A stretch of 64,000 nt of DNA from Actinophytocola sp050699915 (GTDB lineage Bacteria > Actinomycetota > Actinomycetes > Mycobacteriales > Pseudonocardiaceae). The position numbers and the translations under genes are program-made. The stretch spans positions 1 to 64,000 of the forward strand of contig NZ_JBOHGA010000004.1 in NCBI RefSeq assembly GCF_050699915.1, in the 5' to 3' direction. The first letter of the stretch is position 1, and the number at the start of each line of letters is the position of its first letter. Below, in pieces: positions 35,821 to 44,789 of this stretch. The notes beneath the pieces were generated by a model. The model was not told the origin of the DNA. It did not search any database and saw only the letters and a list, made by a program, of their open reading frames with translations.

Positions 35821-36207
35821 ATGGCCCGCCCCGTGCACTTCGAGATTCATGCCGTCGACCCGGAACGCGCGATCGCCTTCTACGAGGGCGCGTTCGGCTG
35901 GAAGTTCGAGCGGTGGGGCGACATCCCCTACTGGCTCATCACCACCGGCGACGACGGCGCGCCCGGTATCAACGGCGGGCTCGTGCCTCGGCGAGGGCCC
36001 GCGCCCGCCGACGACGCGCCCGTGAGCTCGTTCGTCAACACCATCGACGTCGTCGACATCGACGCCGTCATCGCCGCCGTCGAGAGGGCCGGCGGGGTCG
36101 TCGCCCTGGAGAAGCACGCCGTGCCGACCGTCGGGTGGCTCGCCTACTTCAAGGACCCGGACGGCAACCTGTTCGGCGTCATGCAGGCCGACGACACGGC
36201 GACGTAG
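35821..36207 (+). CDS. VOC-family (glyoxalase/dioxygenase-like) protein
   Basis: 128 residues. ARPVHFEIHAVDPERAIAFYEGAFGWKFERWG is the first beta-alpha-beta module; SSFVNTIDVVDIDAVIAAVERAGGVVALEKHAVPTVGWLAYFKDPDGNLFGVMQ is the second, with a metal-type H near the start and the E position replaced by Gly-Val (LFGVMQ), so metal binding may be altered. Typical of uncharacterised VOC proteins. AGGA lies 6 bases before the ATG. Its stop is 1 bp from the convergent VWA gene's stop; standard GC-rich codon use marks the return from the island to the core. Confidence 0.87.
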   Translation: MARPVHFEIHAVDPERAIAFYEGAFGWKFERWGDIPYWLITTGDDGAPGINGGLVPRRGPAPADDAPVSSFVNTIDVVDIDAVIAAVERAGGVVALEKHAVPTVGWLAYFKDPDGNLFGVMQADDTAT

Positions 36208-36208
36208 C

Positions 36209-38161
36209 TCAGTGCCGTGGGCGGCGGGTGCGTAGGTAGTCGCCGACCACGGCGGCACCCAGACCGCCCAGGTCGGGGTTGACCACCCGCCCACCGCTGC
36301 GTCGCGCGATCAGGTCGACGAACCGGGCCAGCGACGGGTCGTCGCCCAGCATGAAGACCGTTACCGACGCGCCCAGCCGGGCCAGGGCGTCCACCTCGGC
36401 CACCGTCTTGCGCAGCGTGGCATCCAGCGGCGGGTAGTCGAACACCGCCTGGCCGTCGCGTTCCAGGTGCGCCGTCGGCTCGCCGTCGGTCACCACCAGC
36501 ACCACCGGGTGCGCGTCCGAGTGCCGCCGCAGGTGACGGCCGGCCAGCAGCAGCGCGTGGTGCAGGTTCGTGCCCTGCTCCCACACGCCCTCGAGCCCGA
36601 CCAGCGACGTCAGGTCCACCGAACGCGCATGCCGACCGAACGTGATCAGCTCCAGCGCGTCAGTCCGGAACCGCGTGGTGATCAGCTGGTGCAGCGCCAG
36701 CGCCGTCCGCTTCATCGGCACCCAGCGGCCGTCCTGGACCATCGACCACGACGTGTCCACGCACAGCGCCACCGCGGCCCGCACTCGCTGCTCGGTCTCC
36801 ACCACCTCGACGTCGACCACATCGAGTGACACCGAGCCACCGGTGGACGCGGTCCGCAGCACCGCGTTGCGCACCGTCCGCGAGGTGTCCCACGTCTCGG
36901 TGTCGCCGAACTGCCACGGCCGCGTCGACCCGGTGGGTTCGCCCGCGGCACCGGCACTGTGCGAATCCCGCCGGCCCTGCCGCCGGGACGCCGCGACCAC
37001 GTCCCGCAGCGCCGTCTGCCCCAGCCGGCGCAACGCCTTGGGCGACAACCGCAGCGACCCGTCCGGCGCGCGCTCCAACAACCCCTGCGCCCGCAGCTCG
37101 CGCTCCAGCTCGGACAGCCGCCGCGCGTCGACCCCGGCGTCCTCGTCCAGCTGGCGCTCCAGGGCCTCGACGTCGATGTCCTCCAGCCGCGCCCCGGGAT
37201 AGGACTGCGCGAGCTGCTCTGCCAGCGCGTCGATCTCCGCGAGGTCGGCCATGGCCTGCGCGCCCTCGCCCAGGCCGAGTGGTTGGTTGCCGCGCATCCG
37301 CGCCGATCCGGTCCAGTCCTCCCCCGGCCGCAGCGCCCGCAGGTTCGCGTCCAGCGACGCGATCTGCTCGACCAGCCGCGGGTCGCCGAACGCGCCCGCC
37401 ATCAGCTCCGCCAGCTCCCCGCGCTGCTCGGCGGACATCGAGTTCATCATCCGCTGCGCCGCCGCGGCACGAGCGGCCAGCGCGTCGATCAGCTCCTCGG
37501 TGTTGCGCGGGTTCTCGGGGAAGAACTCGCCGTGCTGACGCATGAACTCCTGGAACTGCCGCGTGGTGTCCTCGCCGCGCAGGTGCGAGAGCAGCAGGTC
37601 GTTCAGGTCCGCCATCATCCGGCGGATCCGCTCGGAGTCCTCCGGCCGCATGTCCTGCAGCGCCTGCTTCATGCCCTGGAACCGGGAGTCCATCAGCTCC
37701 TGGCCCAGCAGGTCCTGGATCTTGCGGTACGACTCACGCGCCTGCGCCGAACGCCAGTCGTACTCGGCCAGCTCGCGCACCGCGGCCGCGGTCCCGGACG
37801 GCAGCGCGTCCAGCTGCGCCTCGCGGAACCGCGCGTCGTCGGACGGGTCCGGGAACAGTTCCGCCTTCTCCGCCCGCAACGCCTCGTCCAGCAGCTCGCG
37901 CACCTGCTGCAACGTGCCGTCCAGGTTGTGCCGGCGCTGGATCTGCGAGCGCCGCTGCCACAGCCGGCGGGTCAGCTCGTCGAGCCCGGAGGTGTTCCGC
38001 GTGCCGCGCCGCAGCAGCTCCTCCAGCGCCGAACGCGGCGAGCGGCCGTCCATCACGTCCCGGCCGATCGCGTCCAACGCGTCCCGCAGGTCCACCGGCG
38101 GCGCCAGCGGGTCCGGCCCGTCGTGCCACGGCCCGTAGTTGAACCTGTCGGGGGACGTCAC
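36209..38161 (-). CDS. VWA-domain protein, partner of an AAA+ ATPase
   Basis: 650 residues. The N-terminal 400 are mostly charged helices rich in Arg, Glu and Leu (ALEELLRRGTRNTSGLDELTRRLWQRR and similar), likely coiled-coil. The C-terminal 200 form a von Willebrand A domain with the MIDAS DTSWS (VALCVDTSWSMVQDG), a middle Thr (GTNLHHA) and TDGEPTAH for the remaining metal ligand. It overlaps the upstream ATPase gene by 4 bp. ATPase plus VWA pairs act like the ChlI/ChlD chelatase subunits or as metal-inserting and remodelling chaperones; the client is not encoded nearby. Confidence 0.87.
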   Translation of the reverse strand: MTSPDRFNYGPWHDGPDPLAPPVDLRDALDAIGRDVMDGRSPRSALEELLRRGTRNTSGLDELTRRLWQRRSQIQRRHNLDGTLQQVRELLDEALRAEKAELFPDPSDDARFREAQLDALPSGTAAAVRELAEYDWRSAQARESYRKIQDLLGQELMDSRFQGMKQALQDMRPEDSERIRRMMADLNDLLLSHLRGEDTTRQFQEFMRQHGEFFPENPRNTEELIDALAARAAAAQRMMNSMSAEQRGELAELMAGAFGDPRLVEQIASLDANLRALRPGEDWTGSARMRGNQPLGLGEGAQAMADLAEIDALAEQLAQSYPGARLEDIDVEALERQLDEDAGVDARRLSELERELRAQGLLERAPDGSLRLSPKALRRLGQTALRDVVAASRRQGRRDSHSAGAAGEPTGSTRPWQFGDTETWDTSRTVRNAVLRTASTGGSVSLDVVDVEVVETEQRVRAAVALCVDTSWSMVQDGRWVPMKRTALALHQLITTRFRTDALELITFGRHARSVDLTSLVGLEGVWEQGTNLHHALLLAGRHLRRHSDAHPVVLVVTDGEPTAHLERDGQAVFDYPPLDATLRKTVAEVDALARLGASVTVFMLGDDPSLARFVDLIARRSGGRVVNPDLGGLGAAVVGDYLRTRRPRH

Positions 38162-39579
38162 GGCCCGTACACCGTCATCCCGCCGCCGTCCTCGGAGTCC
38201 TTGGCCAGGCGGCGCGCGAGGTAGAGCGACTCCAGCGCGAGCTCGACGGCGGCGGCGATCCGGCCCGGCGGGTCCTGCGGCCCGACGTCGAGCCGCGCGG
38301 CGACCTCGTGCAGCACGGGCAGCTCCGGCAACGCCTCGAGCACCTCGGCGCCCGGCACCCGCTCGCCGGTGGCCACCAGGTGCCCGTCGACCACCACGTC
38401 CACCAGCGGCCGCAGGTCGAGCCCCGCGAAGTGGTCCTTCGCGGTCTCGGCCACCGCCCGGCGCAGCAGGTGGGTCAGGTGCTCGGTCTCCCGGCCCTCC
38501 TCGCCGGACTCGAACTCGAGCTTGCCGCGCAGCACGGCCGGGACGGACTCGAGGTCGATCGGCCGGGCGATCGGCGGGTCCTCGCCCACGAGCGCCGAGC
38601 GGCGCAGCGCCGCGGCCGACACGGTCTCCGCGGCGGCCACCGCGAACCGGGCGGACACCCCGGAGCGCTGGTCGATCGCCGGCGACTCGCGCAGGTTGCG
38701 TACGAACCGCGCGAGCACCTCCAGCAGCGGCTCGCCGACCTCCGCGACGAGGTCCGCCTCCTGCTTGATCACGTCGACCTCGGCGGCCACGGTCATCGGG
38801 TAGTGCGTGACGACCTCGGCGCCGAACCGGTCCTTGAGCGGCGTGATGATCCGCCCGCGGTTCGTGTAGTCCTCCGGGTTCGACGTGGCCACCAACAGCA
38901 CGTCCAGCGGAAGCCGCAGCGTGTAGCCGCGCACCTGGATGTCCCGCTCCTCCATGACGTTCAGCAACGCCACCTGGATCCGCTCGGCGAGGTCGGGCAG
39001 CTCGTTGATGGCCACGATGCCGCGGTGCGCCCGCGGCACGAGTCCGAAGTGGATGGTCTCGGGGTCGCCCAGCGTGCGGCCGGCGGCCACCTTCACCGGG
39101 TCGACGTCACCGATCAGGTCGCCGACCGACGTGTCCGGCGTGGCGAGCTTTTCCGCGTACCGCTCCGAGCGGTGCCGCCAGGCCACCGGCAGGTCGTCGC
39201 CGAGCTCGCCGGCACGCCGGCGGGACTCCGGGGTGATCGGGTCGAGCGGGTGCTCGCCGAGCTCGGCGCCCGCGATGACCGGCGTCCACTCGTCGAGCAG
39301 GCCGGCGATCGTGCGCAGCAGCCTGGTCTTGCCCTGCCCCCGCTCGCCGAGCAGCACCACGTCGTGCCCGGCCAGCAGCGCCCGCTCCAGCTGCGGCAAC
39401 ACCGTCCGGTCGAAGCCGACGATGCCCGGCCACGGGTTGCCGCCCGCGCGCAGCGCGGCCAGCAGGTTCTCGCGTATCTCCGTCTTGATGCCGCGCGGGA
39501 CGTACCCGGCCGCGCGCAGCTCCCCCGCGGTCCGCGGGAGACCCTCCGGCGGGGTCACAGCTCCTGTCACGGCGTTCAT
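38158..39579 (-). CDS. AAA+ ATPase, magnesium chelatase/MoxR-like
   Basis: 473 residues. GHDVVLLGERGQGKTRLLRTIAG supplies Walker A (about 72-94), RAHRGIVAINELPDLAERIQVALLNVMEERDIQVRG Walker B and sensor region, and VLLVATSNPEDYTNRGRIITPLKDRFG sensor 1 plus the Arg-containing box. This is the ChlI/BchI-like clade of hexameric remodelling ATPases. The start codon leads a two-gene operon with the VWA protein. The AT-poor 120 bp upstream contain no recognisable promoter. Confidence 0.9.
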   Translation of the reverse strand: MNAVTGAVTPPEGLPRTAGELRAAGYVPRGIKTEIRENLLAALRAGGNPWPGIVGFDRTVLPQLERALLAGHDVVLLGERGQGKTRLLRTIAGLLDEWTPVIAGAELGEHPLDPITPESRRRAGELGDDLPVAWRHRSERYAEKLATPDTSVGDLIGDVDPVKVAAGRTLGDPETIHFGLVPRAHRGIVAINELPDLAERIQVALLNVMEERDIQVRGYTLRLPLDVLLVATSNPEDYTNRGRIITPLKDRFGAEVVTHYPMTVAAEVDVIKQEADLVAEVGEPLLEVLARFVRNLRESPAIDQRSGVSARFAVAAAETVSAAALRRSALVGEDPPIARPIDLESVPAVLRGKLEFESGEEGRETEHLTHLLRRAVAETAKDHFAGLDLRPLVDVVVDGHLVATGERVPGAEVLEALPELPVLHEVAARLDVGPQDPPGRIAAAVELALESLYLARRLAKDSEDGGGMTVYGP

Positions 39580-39699
39580 GGTTCGCTCCGCTCCTCCGCT
39601 ACTCGTCGTCTTCCCTCCTCGCAGAACGCTCCGTCGCTCCCGCTCACGCTTCCGACGCTACGCAACAGGCGGCCGGCGGTCGACGTGGAGCAGCTCCAG

Positions 39700-40932
39700 C
39701 TACTCCGCGTGCACGTCACCGGCGTGCCCGTGCCGCAGCGCCTTCCGGTCCTCCGCGAAGATGACCATCTCGACGATGTTCAGCCCGATGAGCACGACCG
39801 CGAGCATGCCGAGGGTGGCCAGGGCGGGCAGCGTCGCCGCGAGCGGCACCAGCGCCAGGAGCACCGCGGCCGCGACGAGCCGGAAGACCTTCAGGTTCCG
39901 GTAGCAGCGGTACGAGAACGCGACCAAGGCCAGCAGGTAGACCGCCACCCCGCCGTACATGGCCCACAGCGCCACGCCCTTGAGTGGGTCGGCCAGCGTG
40001 TGGTGCTCGGTGTCGCCGACGTACTCGAGGACCTTCTTCAGCCCGAGTGCGAGCAGCACGATGCCACCCATCATCGGCAGGTGCAGGTAGGTGAACGCGC
40101 TCCGCGCCATCGCCACCCGGTGCTCACCCCGCGCGCTGGTTAGCGAGTGCTCGCCGAGCAGCGCCGAGGTGTCGAAGTAGACCCACCACAGGCTCGCCGA
40201 CACGGACAGGCCGAGGGTCGCGGCGACGATGATCGGCCAGGAGATCGGCAGCTCGGTCACCCCGACGCCGATGGCCACGATCGACTCGCCGATCGCGATG
40301 ATGATGATCAGCCCGTGCCGCTCGGCGAAGTGGCGCGCCGAGTTCACCCGCCAGCCGCGCGAGCCGATGACCAGCGTGCCGCCGTAGTCGGCGACGATCG
40401 CGGCCAGCCACAACAGCAGCTGGGCGTCACCGGAGGTGTCCGCGGCGAGCAGCAGCAGCGCGGTGCCGCCGACCATCGTCGGCGCGAACTTCGCCACCTG
40501 CCGGTGCAGCCCGGCGTCGTCGCCGCTGATGATCCAGAACAGCACCAGGTGGGCCAGGCGCAGCACGAGGTAGGCGATCGCGAACACGGTCGGGCCGGGC
40601 AGCCCGCCGGGCAGGTCCTCGAACGACTCCGGAATGGCCAGCGCCAGCAGGAACATCGAGGCCATGGCGACCAGCATGGTGACCCGCGCCCAGCCCTCGT
40701 CCGCCTTGACCACATTGGACAGCCAGGAGTAGCCGACCCAGCACCACCACACGACCGCGATGAGCAGCACGCCGCGCAGCAGGCCGCGCCCGCTCACGTC
40801 GTCGGCCATCAGCGCGGTCACCTGGGTCAGTGCGAACACGAACACCAGGTCGAAGAAAAGCTCTAGGGTCGTGGCGGTGCTCGCTTCCCGTACTCGCTCG
40901 ACCCGGACCCGTGCGGGATGTGTCATGCGCAT
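39700..40932 (-). CDS. Low temperature requirement protein A (LtrA)-family membrane protein
   Basis: About 410 residues with around 11-12 membrane helices. The start ERVREASTATTLELFFDLVFVFALTQVT is the LtrA hallmark (E-L-F-F-D-L-V-F-V-F), with ERHGLIIIIAIGESIVAIGVG as the second conserved block containing the E-x-I-V signature. Function is unknown; the name comes from a cold-sensitivity phenotype in Listeria. Two ATGs (40932 and 40926) and a GTG at 40944 are possible starts; all differ only in a short tail. Divergent from the YcxB-like gene by about 36 bp. Confidence 0.88.
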   Translation of the reverse strand: MRMTHPARVRVERVREASTATTLELFFDLVFVFALTQVTALMADDVSGRGLLRGVLLIAVVWWCWVGYSWLSNVVKADEGWARVTMLVAMASMFLLALAIPESFEDLPGGLPGPTVFAIAYLVLRLAHLVLFWIISGDDAGLHRQVAKFAPTMVGGTALLLLAADTSGDAQLLLWLAAIVADYGGTLVIGSRGWRVNSARHFAERHGLIIIIAIGESIVAIGVGVTELPISWPIIVAATLGLSVSASLWWVYFDTSALLGEHSLTSARGEHRVAMARSAFTYLHLPMMGGIVLLALGLKKVLEYVGDTEHHTLADPLKGVALWAMYGGVAVYLLALVAFSYRCYRNLKVFRLVAAAVLLALVPLAATLPALATLGMLAVVLIGLNIVEMVIFAEDRKALRHGHAGDVHAE

Positions 40933-40968
40933 AGTTTTGCCCACGAACGGCCTGGTTGTGGAGGGTGG

Positions 40969-41469
40969 ATGGCGGACGAGCAGCTCGAACTGCGATGGGA
41001 GCCACGACCGGGCGACTGGGGCGACGCGCTGCGGGCGGTGACCCCGATCTACCGCTGGTCACCGTGGTTCGCGACGGCGATGGCGACGTTCGGCGCGGTG
41101 CTCGTGGTGCTGGGCACGCCGCTACCGGGGTTCTTCGGGATCGGCTGCGGGCTGGTCATCGGGCTGCTGCCGATGCTCGACGTCTACCTGTCGTTCCGCC
41201 GCAACCCGGTGGCCGCGGCGACCGTGACCGCGACCGTCGACGAGTCGTCGATGCGGATGATGACGATCGACGGCACCGCCTACACCGATCTGCGCTGGTC
41301 GACGCTGGGTGGCTGGCTCGAGACCAACCGCAGCTTCGTGCTGCGCACCGACCAGGCGAACTCCCTGCTCCCGGTGCCCAACCGGGCGTTCGGCGCCCAG
41401 GAGGAGCGCCGCCGGTTTCGTGAGCTGCTGGAACGCCAGGTAGGTCCGGAAAAGCAGCTCGTTCGCTAG
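40969..41469 (+). CDS. YcxB-like membrane protein
   Basis: 166 residues. Two membrane segments (FATAMATFGAVLVVLGTPLPGFFGIGCGLVIGLLPMLDVYLSF) are followed by a cytoplasmic beta-rich domain, VTATVDESSMRMMTIDGTAYTDLRWSTLGGWLETNRSFVLRTDQANSLLPVPNRAF. The domain contains the YcxB pattern (W-x-x-x-x-x-x-E-T-x-x-x-F-V-L, then P-x-R-A-F). Function unknown. GGAGGG lies 4 bases before the ATG, which is why this start was chosen over a longer reading. Confidence 0.8.
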   Translation: MADEQLELRWEPRPGDWGDALRAVTPIYRWSPWFATAMATFGAVLVVLGTPLPGFFGIGCGLVIGLLPMLDVYLSFRRNPVAAATVTATVDESSMRMMTIDGTAYTDLRWSTLGGWLETNRSFVLRTDQANSLLPVPNRAFGAQEERRRFRELLERQVGPEKQLVR

Positions 41470-41504
41470 GTACCCACCCCGAACGGGTGGCGGCCGTGAT
41501 CGCG

Positions 41505-41510
41505 TAATCT
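41505..41510 (+). promoter_or_regulatory. Candidate -10 box for a leaderless gene
   Basis: TAATCT ends 8 bases before the GTG at 41519, so transcription should start at or very near that codon. No ribosome site precedes it. This supports 41519 over the in-frame GTG at 41513. Confidence 0.5.
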
Positions 41511-41518
41511 TTGTGACC

Positions 41519-42319
41519 GTGTCATCCCCCAGCGCGACAATGGTGGTGTGGTCCTCGGCCTGGCTGAGCGGCGCCGCCGCCGCCGACGATGTGCTCGATG
41601 CCCTGCAGGACTGGGCCGAGCAGCACGAGGTGGTCGCCGCGGACGAGAACCTGGCCGCCTCGTTGGAGATTCCGGTGCGCGGCGAGCCCGGTGGAGCGCC
41701 CGCCGCACTGCTCGCCGCACTGCGCCGGGCGGGCGTCGACGGCGGGCTGCTGGTCATGCCGGTGCCCGGCGACGTCCGCGGGCTCGGCGGCGCGGGCGCG
41801 TTCGCCACCGAGGCGTTGCGAGCCGGCGAGGCTGTCGTGCTGGGCGGCCTGGGCGTCGTGCCGGAGCGGGTCGGCAGCGCGGTCGGCAGCGGGATCCTGC
41901 GGTGGACCGTGTTCGAGGTCTCGCCGGGCACGCCGCAGCCGAACGTGCCGCTGAGCGAGGCGGAGCACGAGCTGACCGGTGCCATGCGGGTGGCCGCGGG
42001 CATGCTGATCGAGCTCGGGGTCGCCAAGCAGCGGGCGGGCGTGCGCGAGGAGCTGCAGGCCCGGATCGCCGAGCGGACGAAGGCGAGCTGGCCGGCCGGT
42101 ATGCCCCAGCGCGCGTTGCGCGTGCTGCAACGTGCGGCCGAGGTGGCGGCGATCCTGGAGCTCGCGATGGAGGACGAGCCGGGCGGCGCGCTGTCCGCGT
42201 CTTCGGCGCTGAAGCGGGCCGAGGCGCTGCGTCCGCTGTTCTCCGCGGTCCGCACCGCACGCTGCGCGGCCGTGGCCGATGCGGTGCGCGCACTGTCGGA
42301 TCACGCCGGACGCCTCTAG
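41519..42319 (+). CDS. Hypothetical protein, actinobacterial
   Basis: 266 residues, not recognised as a named family. The N-terminus SSPSATMVVWSSAWLSGAAAADDVLDALQDW is followed by alternating Ala/Val-rich strands and helices: GGLLVMPVPGDVRGLGG, EAVVLGGLGVVPERVG. A helical C-terminal half contains repeated Arg/Ala (RALRVLQRAAEVAAILELAMED). No signal peptide or membrane helix; probably a soluble alpha/beta protein. Start chosen by the -10 box. An ASCH-type gene begins 10 bp downstream, so the two are probably co-transcribed. Confidence 0.75.
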   Translation: MSSPSATMVVWSSAWLSGAAAADDVLDALQDWAEQHEVVAADENLAASLEIPVRGEPGGAPAALLAALRRAGVDGGLLVMPVPGDVRGLGGAGAFATEALRAGEAVVLGGLGVVPERVGSAVGSGILRWTVFEVSPGTPQPNVPLSEAEHELTGAMRVAAGMLIELGVAKQRAGVREELQARIAERTKASWPAGMPQRALRVLQRAAEVAAILELAMEDEPGGALSASSALKRAEALRPLFSAVRTARCAAVADAVRALSDHAGRL

Positions 42320-42329
42320 TCTCGGCGGC

Positions 42330-42908
42330 GTGCTGATCGAGCGACGACTGCACGCCGGGATCCGCGACGGTTCCATCACGGTGATGTTCCGCCGCTGGCG
42401 GCGCCGGCAGGTCACGCCCGGCAACGTCTACCGGACGGCGGCCGGGCGGGTCATCGTGGAGTCGGTCAACGAGGTGTCGCCGGAGCGGATCCGCCACGCG
42501 GATGCCGTGGCGGCCGGCTACCGCGCGGTCGAGGAGGCGCTCGCCGACCTGCAAGGCGACGAGTCCGACCCGGTGTACCTGGTGCGGCTGCGCCACGTCG
42601 ACGAGCCGGACCCACGGGAAGTCCTCGCGAACGACACCGGCCTGTCCACTTCGGACGTCGAGGAGATCGCCGCCCGGCTCGCGAAGCTGGACCGAACCTC
42701 GACGCGCGGCCCGTGGACCGACGAGACGCTGGACATCATCCGCCGCCGCCCCGCCATCCGCGCCGGCGACCTGGCCGAGGACCTGGGCCGCGAGCTGCTG
42801 ACGTTCAAGGTGGACGTTCGCAAGCTGAAGAACCTGGGCCTGACGATAAGCCTGGAGAAGGGCTACCGCCTCTCCCCGCGCGGCGAGACGTACCTACGCC
42901 TACGGTGA
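42330..42908 (+). CDS. ASCH-like domain protein with C-terminal winged helix
   Basis: 192 residues from GTG. The N-terminal 95 residues (IRDGSITVMFRRWRRRQVTPGNVYRTAAGRVIVESVNEV, then VYLVRLRHV) match the ASCH beta-barrel pattern, a PUA-related fold that binds RNA or modified nucleobases. The C-terminal 85 (SDVEEIAARLAKLDR...GDLAEDLGRELLTFKVDVRKLKNLGLTISLEKGYRLSPRGETYL) looks like a winged helix. Such a combination could be a nucleic-acid-binding regulator. It ends 40 bp from the convergent ferrochelatase gene. Confidence 0.72.
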   Translation: MLIERRLHAGIRDGSITVMFRRWRRRQVTPGNVYRTAAGRVIVESVNEVSPERIRHADAVAAGYRAVEEALADLQGDESDPVYLVRLRHVDEPDPREVLANDTGLSTSDVEEIAARLAKLDRTSTRGPWTDETLDIIRRRPAIRAGDLAEDLGRELLTFKVDVRKLKNLGLTISLEKGYRLSPRGETYLRLR

Positions 42909-42948
42909 GAAGGCAGGGTGGGTCGCTGTCAAGTCCCCGCCAACGAAG

Positions 42949-43986
42949 TCAGCGCCGAGGCTCGCAGCACAGCTCGGCGCACGGCGCGCCGTTGACCGTG
43001 CATCCCGCGGCCGGCAGATCGGACAGCTTGCGCGCCGGAGCACCGTCGAGGTGCTCGCGAACCAGCTCCACCACCAGGTCGGCGAACCGCGGGTCACCGC
43101 TGGGCGCGGCGGCGCGGGCGAAGCCCATGCCGTGCGCGGCGGCTCGCTGCGCGGCCTCCGTGTCGAGGTCCCACACGACCTCCAGGTGGTCGCTCACGAA
43201 CCCGACCGGGCAGACGACCACCGCCGGCGCGCCCTTGCCCGCCAGCACGTCCAGATGGTCGAGGATGTCCGGCTCCAGCCACGGCACCGCCGGCGGGCCG
43301 GAGCGGGACTGCCACACCACGTCGAAGTCGGCGACGCCCACGGAAGCGGCCACCAGCCGGGCGGCCTCCGCGACCTGCCGGGAGTACCGCCGGCCGCCCT
43401 CGGCCGGCGGGCCGGACGCGGTGTCGGCGGCCACCGGGACCGAGTGCGCGGTGAACACCAACCGGTACTCGGCGAGCCCGGCGGCCGCCGTCCGCACCGC
43501 GTCGGCGAACGCGGCCACGAACAGCGGGTGGTCGAAGAAGTGCCGCAGCTTCACCAGCTCCGGCGCGCCCTCCCCGACCGCCGCGCGGGCGCGCTCGATG
43601 TCCTCGTCGTACTGGCGGCAGGCCGAGTAGCCGCCGTAGGCGCTGGTGGGGAACACCAGCGCGCGGCGCACGCCGTCGGCGGTCATCCGCGCCACCGTGT
43701 CCTCGACCATGGGGTGCCAGTTGCGGTTGCCGAAGTACACCGGCAGCTCGATCCCACGATGCACGAGCGCGTCGGTGACCGCGGCGATCGCCGACCGGTT
43801 CAGCTCGTTGATCGGCGACACCCCGCCGAAGGACTGGTAGTGCTCCTCGACCTCGTCCAGCCGCGCCGCCGGCACCCCGCGACCGCGCGTCACGTTCTCC
43901 AGGAACGGCCGGACGTCCGCCGGCTGCTCCGGACCGCCGAAGGACAGCCAGAGCAGGCCGTCCACAGCGGACACAGGATCGGACAC
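42949..43986 (-). CDS. hemH: Coproporphyrin ferrochelatase (HemH/CpfC)
   Basis: 345 residues. LLWLSFGGPEQPADVRPFLENVTRGRG is the N-terminal ferrochelatase block. YFGNRNWHPMVEDTVARM, FPTSAYGGYSACRQY, LVFTAHSVPVAA with the metal-binding His, WQSRSGPP and CPVGFVSDHLEVVWDLD with the catalytic Glu follow. The C-terminus CTVNGAPCAELCC holds four cysteines that suit the [2Fe-2S] cluster of actinobacterial enzymes. In these bacteria iron goes into coproporphyrin III. GTG start overlaps the inhA stop (TAGTG), so the genes are coupled, as in mycobacteria. Confidence 0.95.
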   Translation of the reverse strand: MSDPVSAVDGLLWLSFGGPEQPADVRPFLENVTRGRGVPAARLDEVEEHYQSFGGVSPINELNRSAIAAVTDALVHRGIELPVYFGNRNWHPMVEDTVARMTADGVRRALVFPTSAYGGYSACRQYDEDIERARAAVGEGAPELVKLRHFFDHPLFVAAFADAVRTAAAGLAEYRLVFTAHSVPVAADTASGPPAEGGRRYSRQVAEAARLVAASVGVADFDVVWQSRSGPPAVPWLEPDILDHLDVLAGKGAPAVVVCPVGFVSDHLEVVWDLDTEAAQRAAAHGMGFARAAAPSGDPRFADLVVELVREHLDGAPARKLSDLPAAGCTVNGAPCAELCCEPRR

Positions 43987-44750
43987 TACTGGCCCGTCGC
44001 GTGCACGCCGCCGTCCACCATGATCATCGATCCGGTGGTGGCCGGCAGCCAGTCCGAGAGCACGGCGCAGATCGTCTTCGCCACGGGCGTGGCGTCCTCG
44101 GCGTCCCAGCCCAGCGGCGCGCGGCCGTCCCAGCCGCCCTCCAGGTCGGCGAAGCCGGGGATCGACTTCGCGGCCATCGTCTTCACCGGACCGGCGGACA
44201 CCAGGTTCACCCGGATCCCCTGCGGGCCGAGTTCGCGCGCCAGGTACCGGTTGACCGACTCCAGCGCCGCCTTCGCCACGCCCATCCAGTTGTACGCCGG
44301 CCACGCCACCCGGGCGTCGAAATCCATGCCGACGATCGAGGCGCCGGGGCCGAGCAGCGGCAGCGTGGCCACCGCGAGCGACTTGAACGAGTACGCCGAC
44401 ACCTCGAGCGCGACCGACACGTCCTCGCTCGGTGCGTCCAGGAACGGCGCACCGAGGCAGGTCTGCGGGGCGAAGCCGATGGCGTGCAGCACGCCGTCGA
44501 GCCCGTCCACATGCTCGCGGACGCGGTCGGCGAGCGAGTCGAGCTGCTCCTGGTTCTGCACGTCCAGCTCGATCACCGGCGCCGGCTGCGGCAGCCGCTT
44601 CGCGATGCGCTCAACGAGGCTCATCCGGCCGAAACCGGTCAGGACCACGGTCGCGCCCTGTTCCTGGGCGACCTTGGCCGCGTGGAAGGCGATCGACGCG
44701 TCGGTGATCACACCGGTGATGAGCAGGCGCTTGCCCTCGAGGAGTGTCAC
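43986..44750 (-). CDS. inhA: Enoyl-[acyl-carrier-protein] reductase, InhA type
   Basis: 254 residues. LLITGVITDASIAFHAAKVAQEQGA is the NAD-binding turn, and AWPAYNWMGVAKAALESVNRYLARE holds catalytic Y153 and K160. VSAGPVKTMAAKSI and LPATTGSMIMVDGG complete the family pattern. It reduces the enoyl-ACP double bond in the type II fatty-acid cycle. At the position of M. tuberculosis Ser94 (HSIGF) this protein has Ala90 (HAIGF). Second gene of fabG-inhA-hemH. Confidence 0.96.
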   Translation of the reverse strand: MTLLEGKRLLITGVITDASIAFHAAKVAQEQGATVVLTGFGRMSLVERIAKRLPQPAPVIELDVQNQEQLDSLADRVREHVDGLDGVLHAIGFAPQTCLGAPFLDAPSEDVSVALEVSAYSFKSLAVATLPLLGPGASIVGMDFDARVAWPAYNWMGVAKAALESVNRYLARELGPQGIRVNLVSAGPVKTMAAKSIPGFADLEGGWDGRAPLGWDAEDATPVAKTICAVLSDWLPATTGSMIMVDGGVHATGQ

Positions 44751-44789
44751 GTCCGTCCTTCCTGGTAGGTCAGTTGCGTGACCAGTCTG

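Noticed and set aside
36959..38224. 421-codon plus-strand frame across the VWA gene
   Set aside because: Composition is that of an antisense shadow (Arg/Leu/Gln/Val repeats), with no recognisable domain.
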